Assembly: GCA_028829895.1 (NCBI GenBank)
Contig: CM054177.1
Span: 73,813,663-73,877,662 of the forward strand
Origin: Sinotaia quadrata
Taxonomy: Eukaryota; Mollusca; Gastropoda; Architaenioglossa; Viviparidae
DNA: 64,000 nucleotides
Direction of reading: 5' to 3'
The notes beneath the pieces are model-generated. The model did no database searches and had not been told where the DNA came from. It was given only the letters and a program-made list of their open reading frames with translations. Shown one piece after another: positions 44,001 through 54,700 of the stretch (its first letter is position 1; each line of letters begins with the position of its first letter). The position numbers and the translations under genes are program-made.

Positions 44001-47000
44001 ATGTATTATATGATTTCCATATACACTTGAGCATGGTTCAGAGAAATAGCTGAAAACCTATATGTTACGGAATATAAATTTATTGTAACCATTTTTCCAT
44101 TTCTGTACTTTAATTTATATTGTTTTAATTCACTAAGAGCCAGAATGCTGCGCTCGATATGAATTCTTCATGTAATTCAATTATTGCATGTAATTTAAAT
44201 TGTAAATTGTGAAGCGCTCTGTCGGCTTGAATTACCCCTTGTATGAACATTAATTTAACGTTGTATCTATTTTATTGCTTCATACGTCATGACTGTTAAA
44301 TGGAACACATGTGAGACGATTATATTTTTTCTAAATTTAATTGTAAGCGACGCGAAGTCGAAACTCTTTGTTCAGCGCATTTAATTGAGCCATGCCTAAG
44401 TAGGACCTGTTAGGTTGAGAATTATATCCAAACACGTTGCATCCACAGGTCGGCTCATGGTTCATGTTCACCCATGCCTCACCTGCATTAGCTTATTGGT
44501 ATAAGCGTGTCGAAATCCACTCTGAGGGCCATGCTGCTAAAATTCCAGTTCCTAGCCACTAACAAGGGGACATCATTCCTTATGCACCACGTGTGTCGTT
44601 AAAGGGGGACTGAGGGAACGAACCGGCATGACTGAGTGTTGAGACCAAGGATACAAGAATAGAGCTAAGTGCAAGATCAAGTGTACAGATCTCAAAGGAA
44701 CACTTTTCTGGCAATTTAGATTGACAAAAATCAGGCATAGGCGCGTAAAGACAGAGTGAAGACTATTCGCGTTGCATTCGATTTATTGTTAATTTGTTAA
44801 ACTTTATTAAATCTTATTTTCTTTGTTAATACCTCTTAGTAGTTGATTTCTATGCACAATAGACCAATTAGATTAATTCTTAGATTTGAATGGGGGCGGA
44901 TGAGCAGAAAGATTGATGACGAGTGCATATTAATTTAGAGGGATTTAACTGTTTTCAAATCTAGCTAAAAGTTCGCAGTTTATTAGTCTGTAAATTTGTC
45001 GTCTGAACTACAAGACGCACTTTTAATTAGTCAGATAATAGATTGAGCAACCAGTCTGCGTAGAATATGAGAGGAAGAATTAATTATATTTAAAGTCTTT
45101 TAATTATTCTAAGCAGGGTCTTTAAATAAATACTGGAAACGTAACAATATACAAGTTGACAAGATATCTGAAACAGCTTCTGAAAAAGTTGAGTTAGAAA
45201 ATATAGCTAGAAAATGAAAGCTTGCTGAATCCAAAAGGAGCATCACTTATTTATTATGAAATATGGTTCTGATGTTCACTCAGTGTAGTCTATACTCCTA
45301 TGGGGCCTCCATGTATTTTCTATAAGAAATGAAAATGTAAAAAAAATGCAACAACTACATTTATTTTGTTAAAGTCAAAATTTATTAATTATATGGTGCA
45401 ACTTCTTAGTTGGCAACAACTGATACTCAAATGGCAGTAACAATTTTACAACATAAAATCAATTGTAGTTTTGTTGCTTCATAGCGCTGTAATAAGAATT
45501 AAACAAATTGTTGCAAAACATGAAAAATTTATTTGATGTAATTTGTTTTCATTACATATGGAAGTTTAATTTACTCTCCCCCAAAAATCAAAACAAGAAA
45601 ACCCCTCCAAACGTAGATATATACAAGTCAAAAAACGAGCCTGCAGCTTACATTGTGTGGTTTGGGATGATCTGAAAAGCGTCTTGCAGCAACAAGAAAG
45701 CAATCAGGATTTGGTTTCCCATGCTTAACTTCAGGATCACAGCTGCTGAGAACCTTATGATGAAAAAGTGAGAAAAACTCCTTGTAGTTCTTTGTCTTGA
45801 GGTCAAAGTTGTGCTGATCTGAACCAGAGGCTAATGCCATTGGGATGCCATGTTTGTGCAAATGGTAGACTAACTTTTCAGCCCCTGGGCAAATATGAAA
45901 GAATTCAGTATTAAAATTATTGTAATGTAAATTTGTATTAAGAATATTCATGAAGTACATATGATTGTAAACTTCACCCACCAAACAAACTTGCATCTGA
46001 AAAGAGAAAGTTGGATCAGGCATAAACAAGACAACCCCTGCTACCAACTAAATCTTATTTTCTTTTACAAGTTAAAAGTGTTTTCCTTTCCTAATTTTCC
46101 TGATTTTGGAATCTCTACATTCTTTCCAACCATTACTACAGCTTATGTCAATTTTAACTTTTTTCAAATGTCTTATCCTATTTATTTTAAAGTAAATAAG
46201 GGATTCAAACTAATATATATAATTAGTGTAACCCTCACAAAGGGAAAGGCTCCAGTACAATTAACACAACTACCCCTCTCCCACTTACTGAGTCTACCAA
46301 CTGTGAATTTTAAAATGACTTGCTCCCCAAATATTGCAGTATGACTATGAGAGGATGCTCTTTTTGAAGCTTAAAACAATCATTTATAACAATAACTTGT
46401 GATAATGCAACATCAAGAAAATATGCAGAGTGAAGTCCAAAGTTAAGAGTATAATAAGAGTAAAAAAAAAAAAAAAAAAAAAAAAGGCATTTTGTTCTTT
46501 TGTCAGTGTTAGATGATGCTAATACTACACTCATGAAACACTAATTTTGAATGTAAAAAATGGGAATTACTGCAAAATACTATACAACCTGGCATGAAGG
46601 GAACAGAAGGAAAAAGATCCTCAAATTTAAGCTTGCAACGATGGATATAATCTTCTGGAGTCAATGGCAGCTGAAGAGCATCTGAAATTTAAAAGTGAAT
46701 AGGTAAAATATTTTTTTCTAAAAGACAAACAATGCATAGGAATAAAAGGACAGTTTGTAGAGTAAAACATTTCTTGAAAATGTGTCTGATAAAATTCAAC
46801 TGGTGCTTAACATACAGCTTCTGCTTTAACTTGTACAATTGTAATCCACACACATATATATATATATATATATACTACAATATCATAAAATTATTTAAAA
46901 CTATGCTAAATTTTTTTAATCAAAAACTGATTCATGTTTCAACAATCTTAGATCAAACTTACCTATAAGAATTTTAGCAGCATTCTGTTCTGTCTGACCC

Positions 47001-48560
47001 ATTTGTTTAGCTTTTATCTCCCATGTAAACTCTTTATCATACTCAGCACACAATTTCTCTAAGACCTTTGTGTAGATGCTCTCTGTATCTGTTCAAATCA
47101 AAATAAAGGAAAATTAAACCAAATGATAATATTTATGAGCATACAAAAATTGCACACACCAAAATTACCAGGAAAAGAAATAAAGTACAACTAGTGAGAC
47201 CCATATCTGCTTCTGGAATACCACTGCCATCAGAAAAGACAAAATCTTAGACCTGGTGTAAAAAGTGTGTTTCATTTCTAATAAGATGAATGAAAAGTAA
47301 ATAAAATACTGAAGTTAAAGATGTATGCCACTGTAAACTTAAACTGAAGACATAAACTTTGAGGTCTTAAAGGCATTTCACTGAAAAGAAATGGTCATAT
47401 AAGGGAGAAGTTGAGTGTTATGTGTTATACTTATAGTTATAAGTTGCCTTCAATATACATCTACATAAAAATACTAAAGATTTTTTCCCCCATAGTGTGT
47501 ACATTACCCTTAAAGATGTAAACAACCTATATTTATGTGTAAATGTAAAGTGGAAAATCACCAAACAGTGCACAAAAATTAAACAGTCACATGAAAAGAT
47601 ATCAAGATTTAAACAATACACCAAGACATCACCATGTGTCAGACAATACCCTCCTGAGAATAGAAATTTGTGAATCAGCATTTTGATCTAATTCAACTGT
47701 CCCCACTTAATATACAATTTTGTATATTGCCTCATGCTTAACACTAAACCTTTAATAGGAAAACACATGGTCAACAGAGGGCGATGTACTGCATCTTTAT
47801 GATAAATAATATAGAGTAATAGCAGTCTTTAAAATACAAGAAGAGCACTATAAATGGATGTGTGAGAAAGACTGTCAGGGGTGAGGCTAAATGTAATATG
47901 AATAAATGCACTAACAAAAAATAAGTAAAAGATCCTGAAAAATATTAAATATCCAATACTTTATTTATTTTTTTTTTACAACTTTTAGAGGTTTTTTTTT
48001 TATAAAACATTAAAAGGCGTAAACAAAATAGGTGTTAGATCATATTAGATCTAAAGTCACTAAAATGACCAAATGGAATTTTTGTGTGTAATCTTACTAT
48101 TATATAGAAACCGACATTGCTGGATATATAAATAATAGTTTTAATACTATCATTTTGTATCAAATATTAATAATTCACCATCGATTTACTACTATGTAGA
48201 ATATCGAAATTGTCTACTTCAGCCCCATTCTTTACTGTACAGAATCGAACGTAGTTAAAACAAGGGAGAAAAGGAAGAAGGGTGTGTAATTTTAGAGTTT
48301 ACTACCTTTTTTACCCGTAACAGATTCAACAACAACAAATACGTTACTAAAATTCGTCTGCTAAGATTCATGGAAGAACAAAACCGGAACCCGTGGCAGT
48401 ATGCTAACGATTGACATCTGCATAGCCACTACATAAAAAGATATTAATAGTACATATTGAAAGTATGCAAATACTAAACCGGAAAACTTCAAACTTAATG
48501 CCAACCAAGAAGGAGACCGTCAACATCGAAGATTATGTGCGTAATTGACATGCCTGCCAT
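34832..48560 (-). CDS. PUDP: Pseudouridine-5'-phosphatase (HAD superfamily)
   Basis: Five minus-strand exons (48506-48560, 46963-47088, 46589-46681, 45652-45884, 34832-35014) sum to 690 nt, or 229 residues plus stop, against 228 in the human protein. They agree in phase throughout. The enzyme family dephosphorylates pseudouridine 5'-monophosphate from RNA turnover, in the cytosol. HAD motifs in order: I, FDVDG (nucleophile D12, acid/base D14); cap helices with YDKEFTWE; II, ALASGSD; III, KHGKPNPD; IV, VFEDAPNG. Family signatures PGAEKL, HKHGIP, KEFFSLF and the FGLP C-terminus are present. The last intron is 10.6 kb because a retrotransposon sits in it, antisense. DVDG in place of the human DMDG is a minor change. 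Confidence 0.93.
35071..35177. repeat. Perfect 41-bp inverted repeat (hairpin)
   Basis: Arms 35,071-35,111 and 35,137-35,177 are perfectly complementary around a 25-bp loop. Located in the last PUDP intron, between exon 5 and the LTR element. Confidence 0.95.
35486..37030 (+). repeat. 5' LTR
   Basis: 1,545 bp, TG...CA ends. Against the 3' LTR I see only G35675 versus A43790 and one missing G near 36,411. A TATATATG box near 35,700 and AATAAA near the 3' end are candidate promoter and polyadenylation signals. Confidence 0.95.
37031..37648 (+). other. Retrotransposon leader with candidate primer-binding site
   Basis: TGGGTCGTCGCGGGATTGA at 37,035-37,053 starts with TGG and its complement looks like a tRNA 3' end (TTCAATCCCGC-type arm then CCA). 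The tRNA was not identified. Confidence 0.55.
37649..39508 (+). CDS. Gag-protease ORF, running into split integrase zinc finger
   Basis: The N-terminal region has a charged coiled-coil-like segment with EAKRIAAD repeats. A gag core follows, with IDAYLKTFEKLA and the Ty3-type YKLTADTYRRKFKQA stretch. The CCHC zinc knuckle CYTCGDSGHFSRTC is near residues 359-372, and the aspartic protease LLDTGCELDAI has its DTG at 410-412. The ORF continues into the integrase N-terminal region with the two histidines of the HHCC finger (GHESLFGAH). The last codons and the stop belong to the inserted DNA transposon. Probably translated as a polyprotein before disruption. Confidence 0.88.
   Translation: MDRKQVIEDLKETGIMIGYQGDELTSYIKTELEKAEKAEKERQEIEREERLAAREAKKLEAERLAETEAKRIAADTEAKRIAADTEAKRIAADAEIKRLEWEVKKLEVTNPNRDRRSSGDSRSSDGNNHSRIENIIPKINMVPFDENKDQIDAYLKTFEKLARATNIPAEHWAINLSGLLQGSAKNEFNKLSDSESDNYDTVKAALLKRYKLTADTYRRKFKQATKASSETHAQYIRRVADLFQRWIDLAETPQTYAGLRDEMVKDHILGSYKSDLLIHLAIREKSTLEEIGNAADRFDDAHSQFSNAHANNKSRPNEPQTRKDKKNDGKAPNERDDKTSKPDTKNKSDKQKDKKNLACYTCGDSGHFSRTCPEKKTAKVYAVESHTPKTEKSNRTPVQANGHDTIALLDTGCELDAIVNASLVNRTDYTGETISVTFANGEQDILPVAEVSIVSDFVEGTVKAAVMENSPHDVILGCKYVLPCKKQTSTEPPLVNAVTRAASSKDKSVTAPMSAAPAVDKATVSEIKILQAEDETLDKLRRQAVLVSDVNTDDSNKKACIILKKGLLYRYSKVGDEFRKQLVVPQTKRNDVLRLGHESLFGAHMGRPENEKKVPLAFG
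39613..40130 (+). pseudogene. Captured retroelement leader fragment inside the DNA transposon
   Basis: Diverged match to the leader at 37,027-37,540. Shared blocks include TTGATATGTATTAAAT, ATACATAGGGCG, GATTTATTTAGTATTGTGTT and AAATAATTTTTGTAAG. It is clearly diverged, so it comes from a related element and not from this copy. Confidence 0.85.
40133..40640 (-). pseudogene. Captured, inverted gag and LTR-end fragment
   Basis: On the minus strand an open frame resembles the gag start (EAKRIEADKEAKRI, then RLNMVPFDEYKDQIDAYLKT). It breaks off into about 100 bp matching the 3' end of the LTR (AACCAGTCTG ... GGGTCTTTAAATAAATACTG). It is therefore an internally deleted gag-to-LTR piece in inverted orientation. 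Confidence 0.85.
40851..43376 (+). CDS. Integrase-reverse transcriptase-RNase H ORF
   Basis: In order: CDTC, the cysteine half of the integrase zinc finger (C30, C33); catalytic core D63, D123 and E159 with 35 residues between the last two (LTDQGSQF and QANGLTEKYNGTLK); C-terminal IHVNLLKKY-like end near 324-332; a linker; reverse transcriptase from about 420, with FRFCVDYRKLNQVT and an FMDD active site at 576-579; RNase H with TDASNTGLGAV (D727), the E766/E768 region and ECDHQPL (D793), ending NVGADYMSRA. The integrase-first order is the diagnostic oddity. The apparent ATG start is created by the target duplication and is not the true start of pol. Confidence 0.92.
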   Translation: MGVQKTTSRITSEFYWPDITADIRRFVLSCDTCQRTQSKNSIRPAPLGEPELISEPYKRVALDLIGPIIPTSTRGNRYVLTTIDYATRFADAVPLKNIDTETVAEALFGLWSRVGIPTEILTDQGSQFIGNVMKEVNRLLSIKHLTCTPYHPQANGLTEKYNGTLKTALKKLATDKPKDWDRYIPALLFAYREVPQSSTGFSPFELLYGRTVRGPMMILKALWTDEKTDDEVKTTYTYVTDLRNRLETIGKIARENLTIAQSRQAEYYNKHTKPREFEVNDKVLLLLPEAHNKLQMKWKGPFVVTAKLGGLNYKVQTGKREKIFHVNLLKKYISREDQTTQADFVVATIVTEDEGDTDCVTGTLPNCPLQTDETVKDVRVNEALTERQKKEVNELLNEFSSTLTDKPGLTDLIEFSLKLTDNKPIRLKPYPLPHAKIDDVRREIKTMLDLGVIEKTDSAYGSPIVLIKKRDNSFRFCVDYRKLNQVTEFCAEPLPDPDLIFTKLANAHYYTKIDLSRGFWQIKVKDTDRHILAFTTPVGNYTWKVMPFGVSNAPSIFSKMMRSLLEPLYGRGVENFMDDLILGTQTWEEHLTLLRDVLARLKQANLTARPTKCEIAQFSLDFLGHKLSHGTMSPSEAKIAQLKDTSQPLTKTQVRSFLGLANYYRKFVPDFSAIACPLTDLTRKNMPTKVVWTDACQNAFDTLKSRLTSDLVVKLPDLTKPFLLRTDASNTGLGAVLLQEHNDTKHPVAYASRKLTTTEQKYSTSEKECLAIVWAIKKFENYLYGKTFVIECDHQPLAFLGQAQFTNSRLMRWSLFLTQYDANIHYIKGSLNVGADYMSRA
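43588..43600 (+). other. Polypurine tract
   Basis: AAAAGCAAGGGGG directly before the 3' LTR, where plus-strand priming would occur. Confidence 0.85.
43601..45146 (+). repeat. 3' LTR
   Basis: 1,546 bp, nearly identical to the 5' LTR, followed directly by the ATATA target duplication. Confidence 0.95.
45652..45884 (-). CDS. PUDP: PUDP exon 4
   Basis: Codes from PGAEKLVYHLHKHGIP through ALASGSDQ (motif II), KEFFSLFHHKVLSS and GKPNPDCFLVAARRFS (motif III), ending before GTAAGC. It begins with two bases of a split Gly codon. Confidence 0.93.
46461..46485. repeat. Poly-A run
   Basis: About 25 A residues in PUDP intron 3. Confidence 0.85.
46589..46681 (-). CDS. PUDP: PUDP exon 3
   Basis: 93 nt, split codons at both ends. 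It codes ALQLPLTPEDYIHRCKLKFE and DLFPSVPFMP, the cap region. The acceptor is AAATTTCAG and the donor is GTTGTA. Confidence 0.9.
46963..47088 (-). CDS. PUDP: PUDP exon 2
   Basis: 126 nt, split codons at both ends. It codes TESIYTKVLEKLCAEYDKEF and then TWEIKAKQMGQTEQNAAKIL, matching the cap helices after DMDGLLLD in the family. The donor is GTAAGT. Confidence 0.92.
48506..48560 (-). CDS. PUDP: PUDP exon 1
   Basis: Codes MAGMSITHIIFDVDGLLL plus the first base of Asp, with the HAD nucleophile. The donor GTTGGC is weak but is the only one that keeps phase and gives the expected LLLD(T) sequence. Confidence 0.85.
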
Positions 48561-49430
48561 TTCAAAGGTAGGCTAGACTTTAGTTTAGATGTAGGGCAAA
48601 GTGCGCGTCGATACAGAATTTTACGAGATTATGCGAGATTTGTGCAGGACACGAGGGTTTGGTGCTTAATATTGATTGACGGGAAATGAAGGGCAGATTA
48701 TCAGCAACTGTGTATACAAATTAAATTACACATGACTATCTGTGTATATGTAGTATTTATGCTCGCGCCCCACCTGCCAGTACACACACAGGAAATAAAT
48801 CTAATATTTTAAATTTTAGTTTATGCAGGGGTTCATGTGATAAATCATTGACTAAATAATTGTTCAATGTTTGCTTTGCATATTGTTAACACTACTAGAA
48901 ATATTTCTCTTATTTATCACAGTTGAAGTTCCTCCATACTTCAAACCAACATGACAACCATCATTCAGAAGACACAGACGTAAGAGGAAAAGGAGGAATA
49001 TTCCAAAGAAAAGCTGTGCTAAATAGAAAATCAGAGTCCTCCAGCCTGGTTTCCTTCAGCTGTTGAAGCTTAGAATAAACATTTTTTTTAAAGAGTTCAT
49101 AGTCACTGAAATTGTGTTTCATAATGTGATTTAACTTGACAGAAATATATTCCTTGGATCTTATTAGTGGTGATTTGGAGAGGTTGTACTATAATTTAAT
49201 TTTGCAAAGAGCACTACACATACTTAACCATATTTTTGTGTGATGTGTTTTGCAATTTTGTAAAATAATTATATAGTATAATTCAGATCTGTAAAGAGCA
49301 GTACACTTGCTTAGCTATATCTATTATTTTTGTGTGACATACTCATACTGTGCAGTAGTGTAAAAGGATTTGTAGCATGATTTAATTTAGTAAGAGAGTG
49401 CTATAGATCATAAATGTTGTATTATTACTA
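48561..49430. other. PUDP upstream region
   Basis: The promoter must lie here. I see no clear TATA box at a fixed distance. No coding feature. Confidence 0.4.
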
Positions 49431-49431
49431 T

Positions 49432-49600
49432 ATTAGTCAACCAAGGTTGAGAGAAATGATGTAATTAATATCATGTAATATTAGTCAGCCAAGGCTGAGA
49501 GAACTGATGTAATTATTATCATGTATATTAGTCAGCCAAGGTTGAAAGAACCGATGTAATTAATATCATGTAATATTAGTCAGCCAAGGCTGAGAGAATT
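49432..49600. repeat. About 48-bp minisatellite
   Basis: Three and a half units with ATTAGTCAGCCAAGGCTGAG and GATGTAATTAATATCATGTA. Confidence 0.92.
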
Positions 49601-49614
49601 CAGTTTCAGAGCGA

Positions 49615-50057
49615 GTTTTGAATTTTGGTTTTGAGTTTAGGTTCTACTCTAAAGACAGAATAGGGAGTCCTATGAATTTCGTATTCGAATTTTGAAATAT
49701 GGAATTACCATTTTGTTAATTTGTTAAATTTATTAAATTCTTATCTTCTTATCCAATTAACAGAAGTTGACTAATTATTAGCGAAGGGAGACAAAAAAAA
49801 CTGGGTTTGGGTTTGAGCTAGAAAGTGAATGTTTGAATGCGTAATTAGTTGTGATTGGATAACGTGCCTAGTTCGTGCATTATTATATGGGTTTAACTGT
49901 CACTATAGTTAATTTCTAATCTAAGAGAATTAATTAAGAAGACTGAAGGGTGAATCCAGCAACCAGTCTGTCGTCAGCATAGGTGAATGTTGGAAATTAA
50001 TAATCTTTAAATCCTCATGCTGAGTTAGGGTCTCAATATAAACACTGGTATGTAACA
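49615..50057 (+). repeat. Degraded LTR relic related to the Gmr1-like element
   Basis: It shares with the LTR 3' half TTTTGTTAATTTGTTAAA, a GTTGACT block, GCAACCAGTCTG and a GGGTCT...AATA(T)AA..ACTGG ending GTAACA. It is much diverged, so it is an old copy or a different subfamily. Confidence 0.7.
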
Positions 50058-50449
50058 TCTGGCATTACTATGATGCCACCAAGTGTTTTTCTCACTTGTG
50101 AGGAATCTAATGTCACTCTGCACATCGAAAAACACTAGTGAAAAGCTATAGTGGATCTATGATGAGCGTTTAGTGACATATTAAGAAAGATCTTTTTCCT
50201 TTTTATTAAATCTTTGATGATTGTTTCTGATTCGCGTATGTTAGTGGAGTATAACTTATTGTTTGTCGTGAATTGTAATGATAATGAAGTGAATTTTTTT
50301 TGCTCTTTATTTGACTATATATTCATTTCCTCAGTTTACTGCCAAATGGGGCTGAGTCTATTGACAGGCAACATCACCAATATTACCAGTGTAACAGTTA
50401 CTGATATATATAACTAGTAGTCCATATACATCAACATTTTATAGACATA

Positions 50450-51725
50450 CTATACATTTAACAAACAAATTTGGAATAATACAGAAATATAAATCCCCAC
50501 CCCCCATTCCAAAGTACCTTACATCATTATCATATCATCTCTCCCTTTTTTAGGTAGCTTTGATTAGTTACTTTTTCTTTTTTTATTATATTAAATAAAT
50601 GCATAATTTACTTTTGCACAGTGCTGTTTAAATAAACACTTATTTGGAGAATGGAAAAAAGTTATATGCTGTGACAGAGTATTACATGAGTAGACTATTA
50701 TTTCAACAAATGTTTAAGTAAAATGCTCATTCAATGATATATAGTATCTAAACACTTGACATTGTTCTAGTGAACCTGTTCATAAACTGATATGATGTGT
50801 GCATGTATCAGGCTAATAAATACTGTTGAAGGAAATTGTAAGTTGAGACTTGAATGTAAGAAAGAATGGAGTTTAAAAAGAGATAAACTGGAAACTTAGC
50901 ATCTGCTCCCTGATAATATTTTTCAGGGTAAAGCAGCCTTTCTTGTGTGTATGATTTAAACCTCCTGATTATAAACCGCTATGACTGAACATGGTAGAAG
51001 TAGGAAGCAGTGTGTGTGTTGAGTATACTACACTCCATTGATGTATGGTAGCAAAGTATACTGACTACATTAAGCAGTTTCAAGTACAAGGAAATTACTG
51101 AAAATTGCTACAATTGCTAATCTGCTTGAAGGAGCTAAATAAATCGAAGGCATCCAAGGTAACCTCAAGAGAATAGCAGTGAATCAGTGTCCTACAAATG
51201 TGTGAGAGAAACACGTGGAACTGACATAATAATGGCAAGCAATAAACAATTGTACTTTTTTAATATAAAATTGTGTAGTGTAAAAATTATTTGAATGTGG
51301 TTTCATGGAAATATTGATGTCAAGTAATCTATTTCATTGTATCTGGTATATGTACATTAGATTGTTGATTTAATAAATTTATTGACCTTCTTACACATAT
51401 TGATAACCTTATATTGGAGAAGAAAGTGGGTGGATGGGGGCTTGCTAAATATAGATTAAAAAGGGATTTGTCTTCTCCTTTAGTAAGAAGCTTTCAACCT
51501 ATGGAATATTGTGTGGCGGTAAATGTTTTTCTTTAATGTTGTCGAAGAAAGAAAACATTACACCACCCTCATATCTACCAAGTGAGAGAGATGAATGGTG
51601 TCTGCTGGAGAATTATTAACATAAATTAAGATTCTCATCACTTGTAATTAGTTATGGATGATTAATTAATTAATAATAACAATAACCATTAACTATGTGG
51701 TGATTGCATCACAAATATTATTTTT
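50450..51725 (-). mobile_element. Dispersed repeat family, copy 3, inverted
   Basis: Read on the minus strand it starts TGATGCAATCACCAC and TAGTTAATGG, then follows copy 1 through CACTTGTAATTAGTTATGG-like, GGAGAA(T)ATTATTAA, AATAAATTTATTAAATCAA, TTGACATCAATATTTCCATG and AAGTTTCCAGTTTAT blocks. No internal minisatellite is present, unlike copy 2. Confidence 0.7.
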
Positions 51726-54700
51726 ACTAGTCTATCTTTGGGGAGTGATACATCAAAAATCTATGTCTGACAGGTATTGCTTGTCTGGAAAATTAGGCTT
51801 TCAGGAATGTTCAGATATTATCCCAGAGTTACCAGGATCAAACAAACAAAGAAGAAAAAAGTTAATTCGTTGAATTTTTTCTTTCTTGCAGATGTACATG
51901 TAAGAATGGTTTTCATTCTTTTATCATCCGCTAATAAGTATGCAGTGATGCAGTAGACAGATTGTTATTAACCAGTGACATTATAAGCTGCCTCTCATTT
52001 TCACAATACCTAATACAAAATTTACCAGATACTGTTAAGTTTTTGTAAAAGTATAGTATCACACACAAAAAAAAAAACTATAGGTAAAGCAGGATTTCTT
52101 CCTGTCCTGCCAGTCTAAATTAGTAACTTTTTCTGCCTTTCTGCAACAGACTGGTATTTGCCACACTCTTAGTATTTCAATACTGTTTGTGATCAATTAA
52201 AGGAGATTGATATAAAGGATTTGTTAAACTATTTCTTGTCCTTGTTTTTTTCACAAATAATCTTGCTGTAATGTGAAAGGCAAAAAAGTCTCATTCATCT
52301 GTGGCCATTATTTTAAAATTGAAAAGTGATCAATATTTATTAATGAAACCAAATAAATCTTGTTACAGGTACATCAGTAAACGCAAACACAACTTCATAC
52401 AATTTTTATTTACTGATTTATTTATTAGAAGGAAAAATGTTAATTCTGACAACAATGTTCTGAAGAAAAAAATCTTTACAACACTAACAGATATAAGGCA
52501 TACGCCTGACCAAAACTGCAGATTTAAACAACAAAAATTCTAAATATATATATATATACACACTCATGCAGATTTACTAAAGACACACTCATGCATATGC
52601 AAACACTTCAGTATTTTTATTTTACATGGATTTAGAGCACACTGTACTGACTTGTGTTACAAAATCTCTTTATAAAAATTGTTTAGTTCTATCTGGAAAC
52701 AAGAATGCACACTCTGTAATTCATCACAGATTAATTAAATTAATTATCTACAAGTAAAATATTGTGCTATACATTTTATCACCACCACTGATATATGGGC
52801 ATCAGTGTGTCAGAAGATATTTGAGCAGTTATGTAACAGTGGGTACAATAATATGATTACTGATTTCTTACTGAAAGCAAATGAAGCTGAAAACATTACA
52901 AGTTATACATTGTGGGTATCATCAGAAATTGCAATACATTGAGTGATCTTTAATTAGAATCTGTAATGGATTAGGTGATCTTTAGTGTAATTATAAGCTT
53001 ATTTCATAAATGATCTCTTATTACAATGATGTAACATGAAGAACAGCTGGACTAAATGAAGCAAGGTCAGTTTGTCATTCCTTAACTATGACATGCAAAA
53101 TGTGTAATGAAATAATTTCAATGTAACATAATAGCAACAAATTATGTCACATAAAGACAACAGAATTATCTTTCTATTTCCTTAATAATTGTTGCAGTCT
53201 ACATTCTTAATTCAGCAGCCAAGGATTGTTTGCCATGGCAGGAAATACACAAAACTTGTTTTCTGTAAGCATTCTATTAAATTTGTCAAACATTATTATG
53301 TTCAACAGAAAATAAATAAATTTCAATGTGTAAATCATGTGTATAATCTGTTTTCAGTGACATCTCACCAAATGTCCCCCATATATGCTTAAGTTATACA
53401 TTTTTATTTAAGTAACAATAAATAAATTAATAAAACCATTATTAATAACTGAAAATTAATTTTGGGAAGCAATTAAAGCATAATTTAGATATTTCATTTT
53501 TTAAAGACAGAATCCTTCTAGCTTCAAACGATTAATACCAATACTTACAAAAATCAGAATACAAAAAAAAAAGTATGAGCATTCAGCAATTTGCACATAG
53601 CATTCAGTACATATGCACTAAAAATTAACATTAAAAAAATGTCCTGTTTATTTCCAATAACTTGTATTTACAAAAATTCTCACAAATATTTATCTCAAAG
53701 ATGACTTGTTAATGGGAGAGTACAAAAAAAAGAAGAGAACATTGCAAATTATAAACGTATAGACACCATTATATCTAATTGCATCTTAACTTGAACTAGT
53801 GTGCCTTCGGACAGGGTCACATACTTTAAAAAAAATTCTATACTGGTTTACATAATCATATTCTTATAAAATCAAACGTTTTCTTCATTTGTTTCAGCAT
53901 TTCAATAACTGAACTTGACAGAAAATTGTAGTATTCAACCATGTGTGTTCTATGAATTCTGCAAAGTTTGGTTGTTTTCCAGGCCCCTCTCTTCCCTCCC
54001 ACCCCCTCCATACACACACACACTGCAAGGTATATATTCTGTTACATATTACAAATTTGAAATATGAAGAATATGTGCAAAAGTCTTCAATAATTTTAAA
54101 CTTAATACAGATAATCTCATATATTATGCAATAAACAACAAAATACTAAGTAAATGTGTGAGAAAAATATAGAAGTACTTGATTTTTATGTAGATTGTGT
54201 TGGTCTTTAAATCAGATGAATTACATGGTTTGATTTATACCCAATATGGTCTGCAGATACCGGTAATTTGTCAGTGCTTTTAAAAAATATATGAAAGTTG
54301 AAAGATATTAACTTGTATCATATACTACTGAATTCATGTTCCACTTGTTTTTCTTCATTAGTAACACAGATAGAAGTATGTTGCAGTGCAGAGATTAAGG
54401 TAATCAACTGAATTTATTTTTTAATTAATTGATAGCATGTTTTGAATACATGTAACACCAGTCCAGCATCAGCTACAAAAATTGAAATATGAAAACATTT
54501 AACTCACTTTAGAAATTACCCAAAATTTAAATGTATGTTATCAAATCATGCTTTAAAAAAAAAAAAGTCAATTTCATTCTTTTATTTTTGGGCATCTGAT
54601 AAAATAGCTCCCTCCCCCTACTCAAACAAAAACCAGTTAAAAATATGTCGGAAAGCTTGCAGCAAGTTATTTTAAAATAACTGAAAAAGTGTTTAGGTAA

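Larger units (their letters stand above)
35486..45146 (+). mobile_element. Full-length LTR retrotransposon, Gmr1-like (Ty3/gypsy-like with integrase first)
   Basis: The 9.66-kb element is flanked by the 5-bp target duplication ATATA (35,481-35,485 and 45,147-45,151). It has two 1.55-kb LTRs starting TGTCACAG and ending GTAACA, a candidate primer-binding site at 37,035, a polypurine tract at 43,588, gag-protease, then integrase, reverse transcriptase and RNase H. Integrase before RT is the copia-like order, known among Ty3/gypsy relatives from the Gmr1 group. No envelope gene is present. It is broken by a DNA transposon inside the integrase zinc finger, so it is not intact. It lies antisense in the PUDP intron. 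Confidence 0.93.

Noticed and set aside
45628..46047. 139-codon single-exon HAD ORF as a stand-alone gene
   Set aside because: Only the 45,652-45,884 part matches the phosphatase family. The rest is intron read-through, and splice sites link it to four other exons.
49432..49600. Regular repeats considered as a CRISPR-like array
   Set aside because: The units are head-to-tail without unique spacers, and the window is eukaryotic. The same applies to the other minisatellites.
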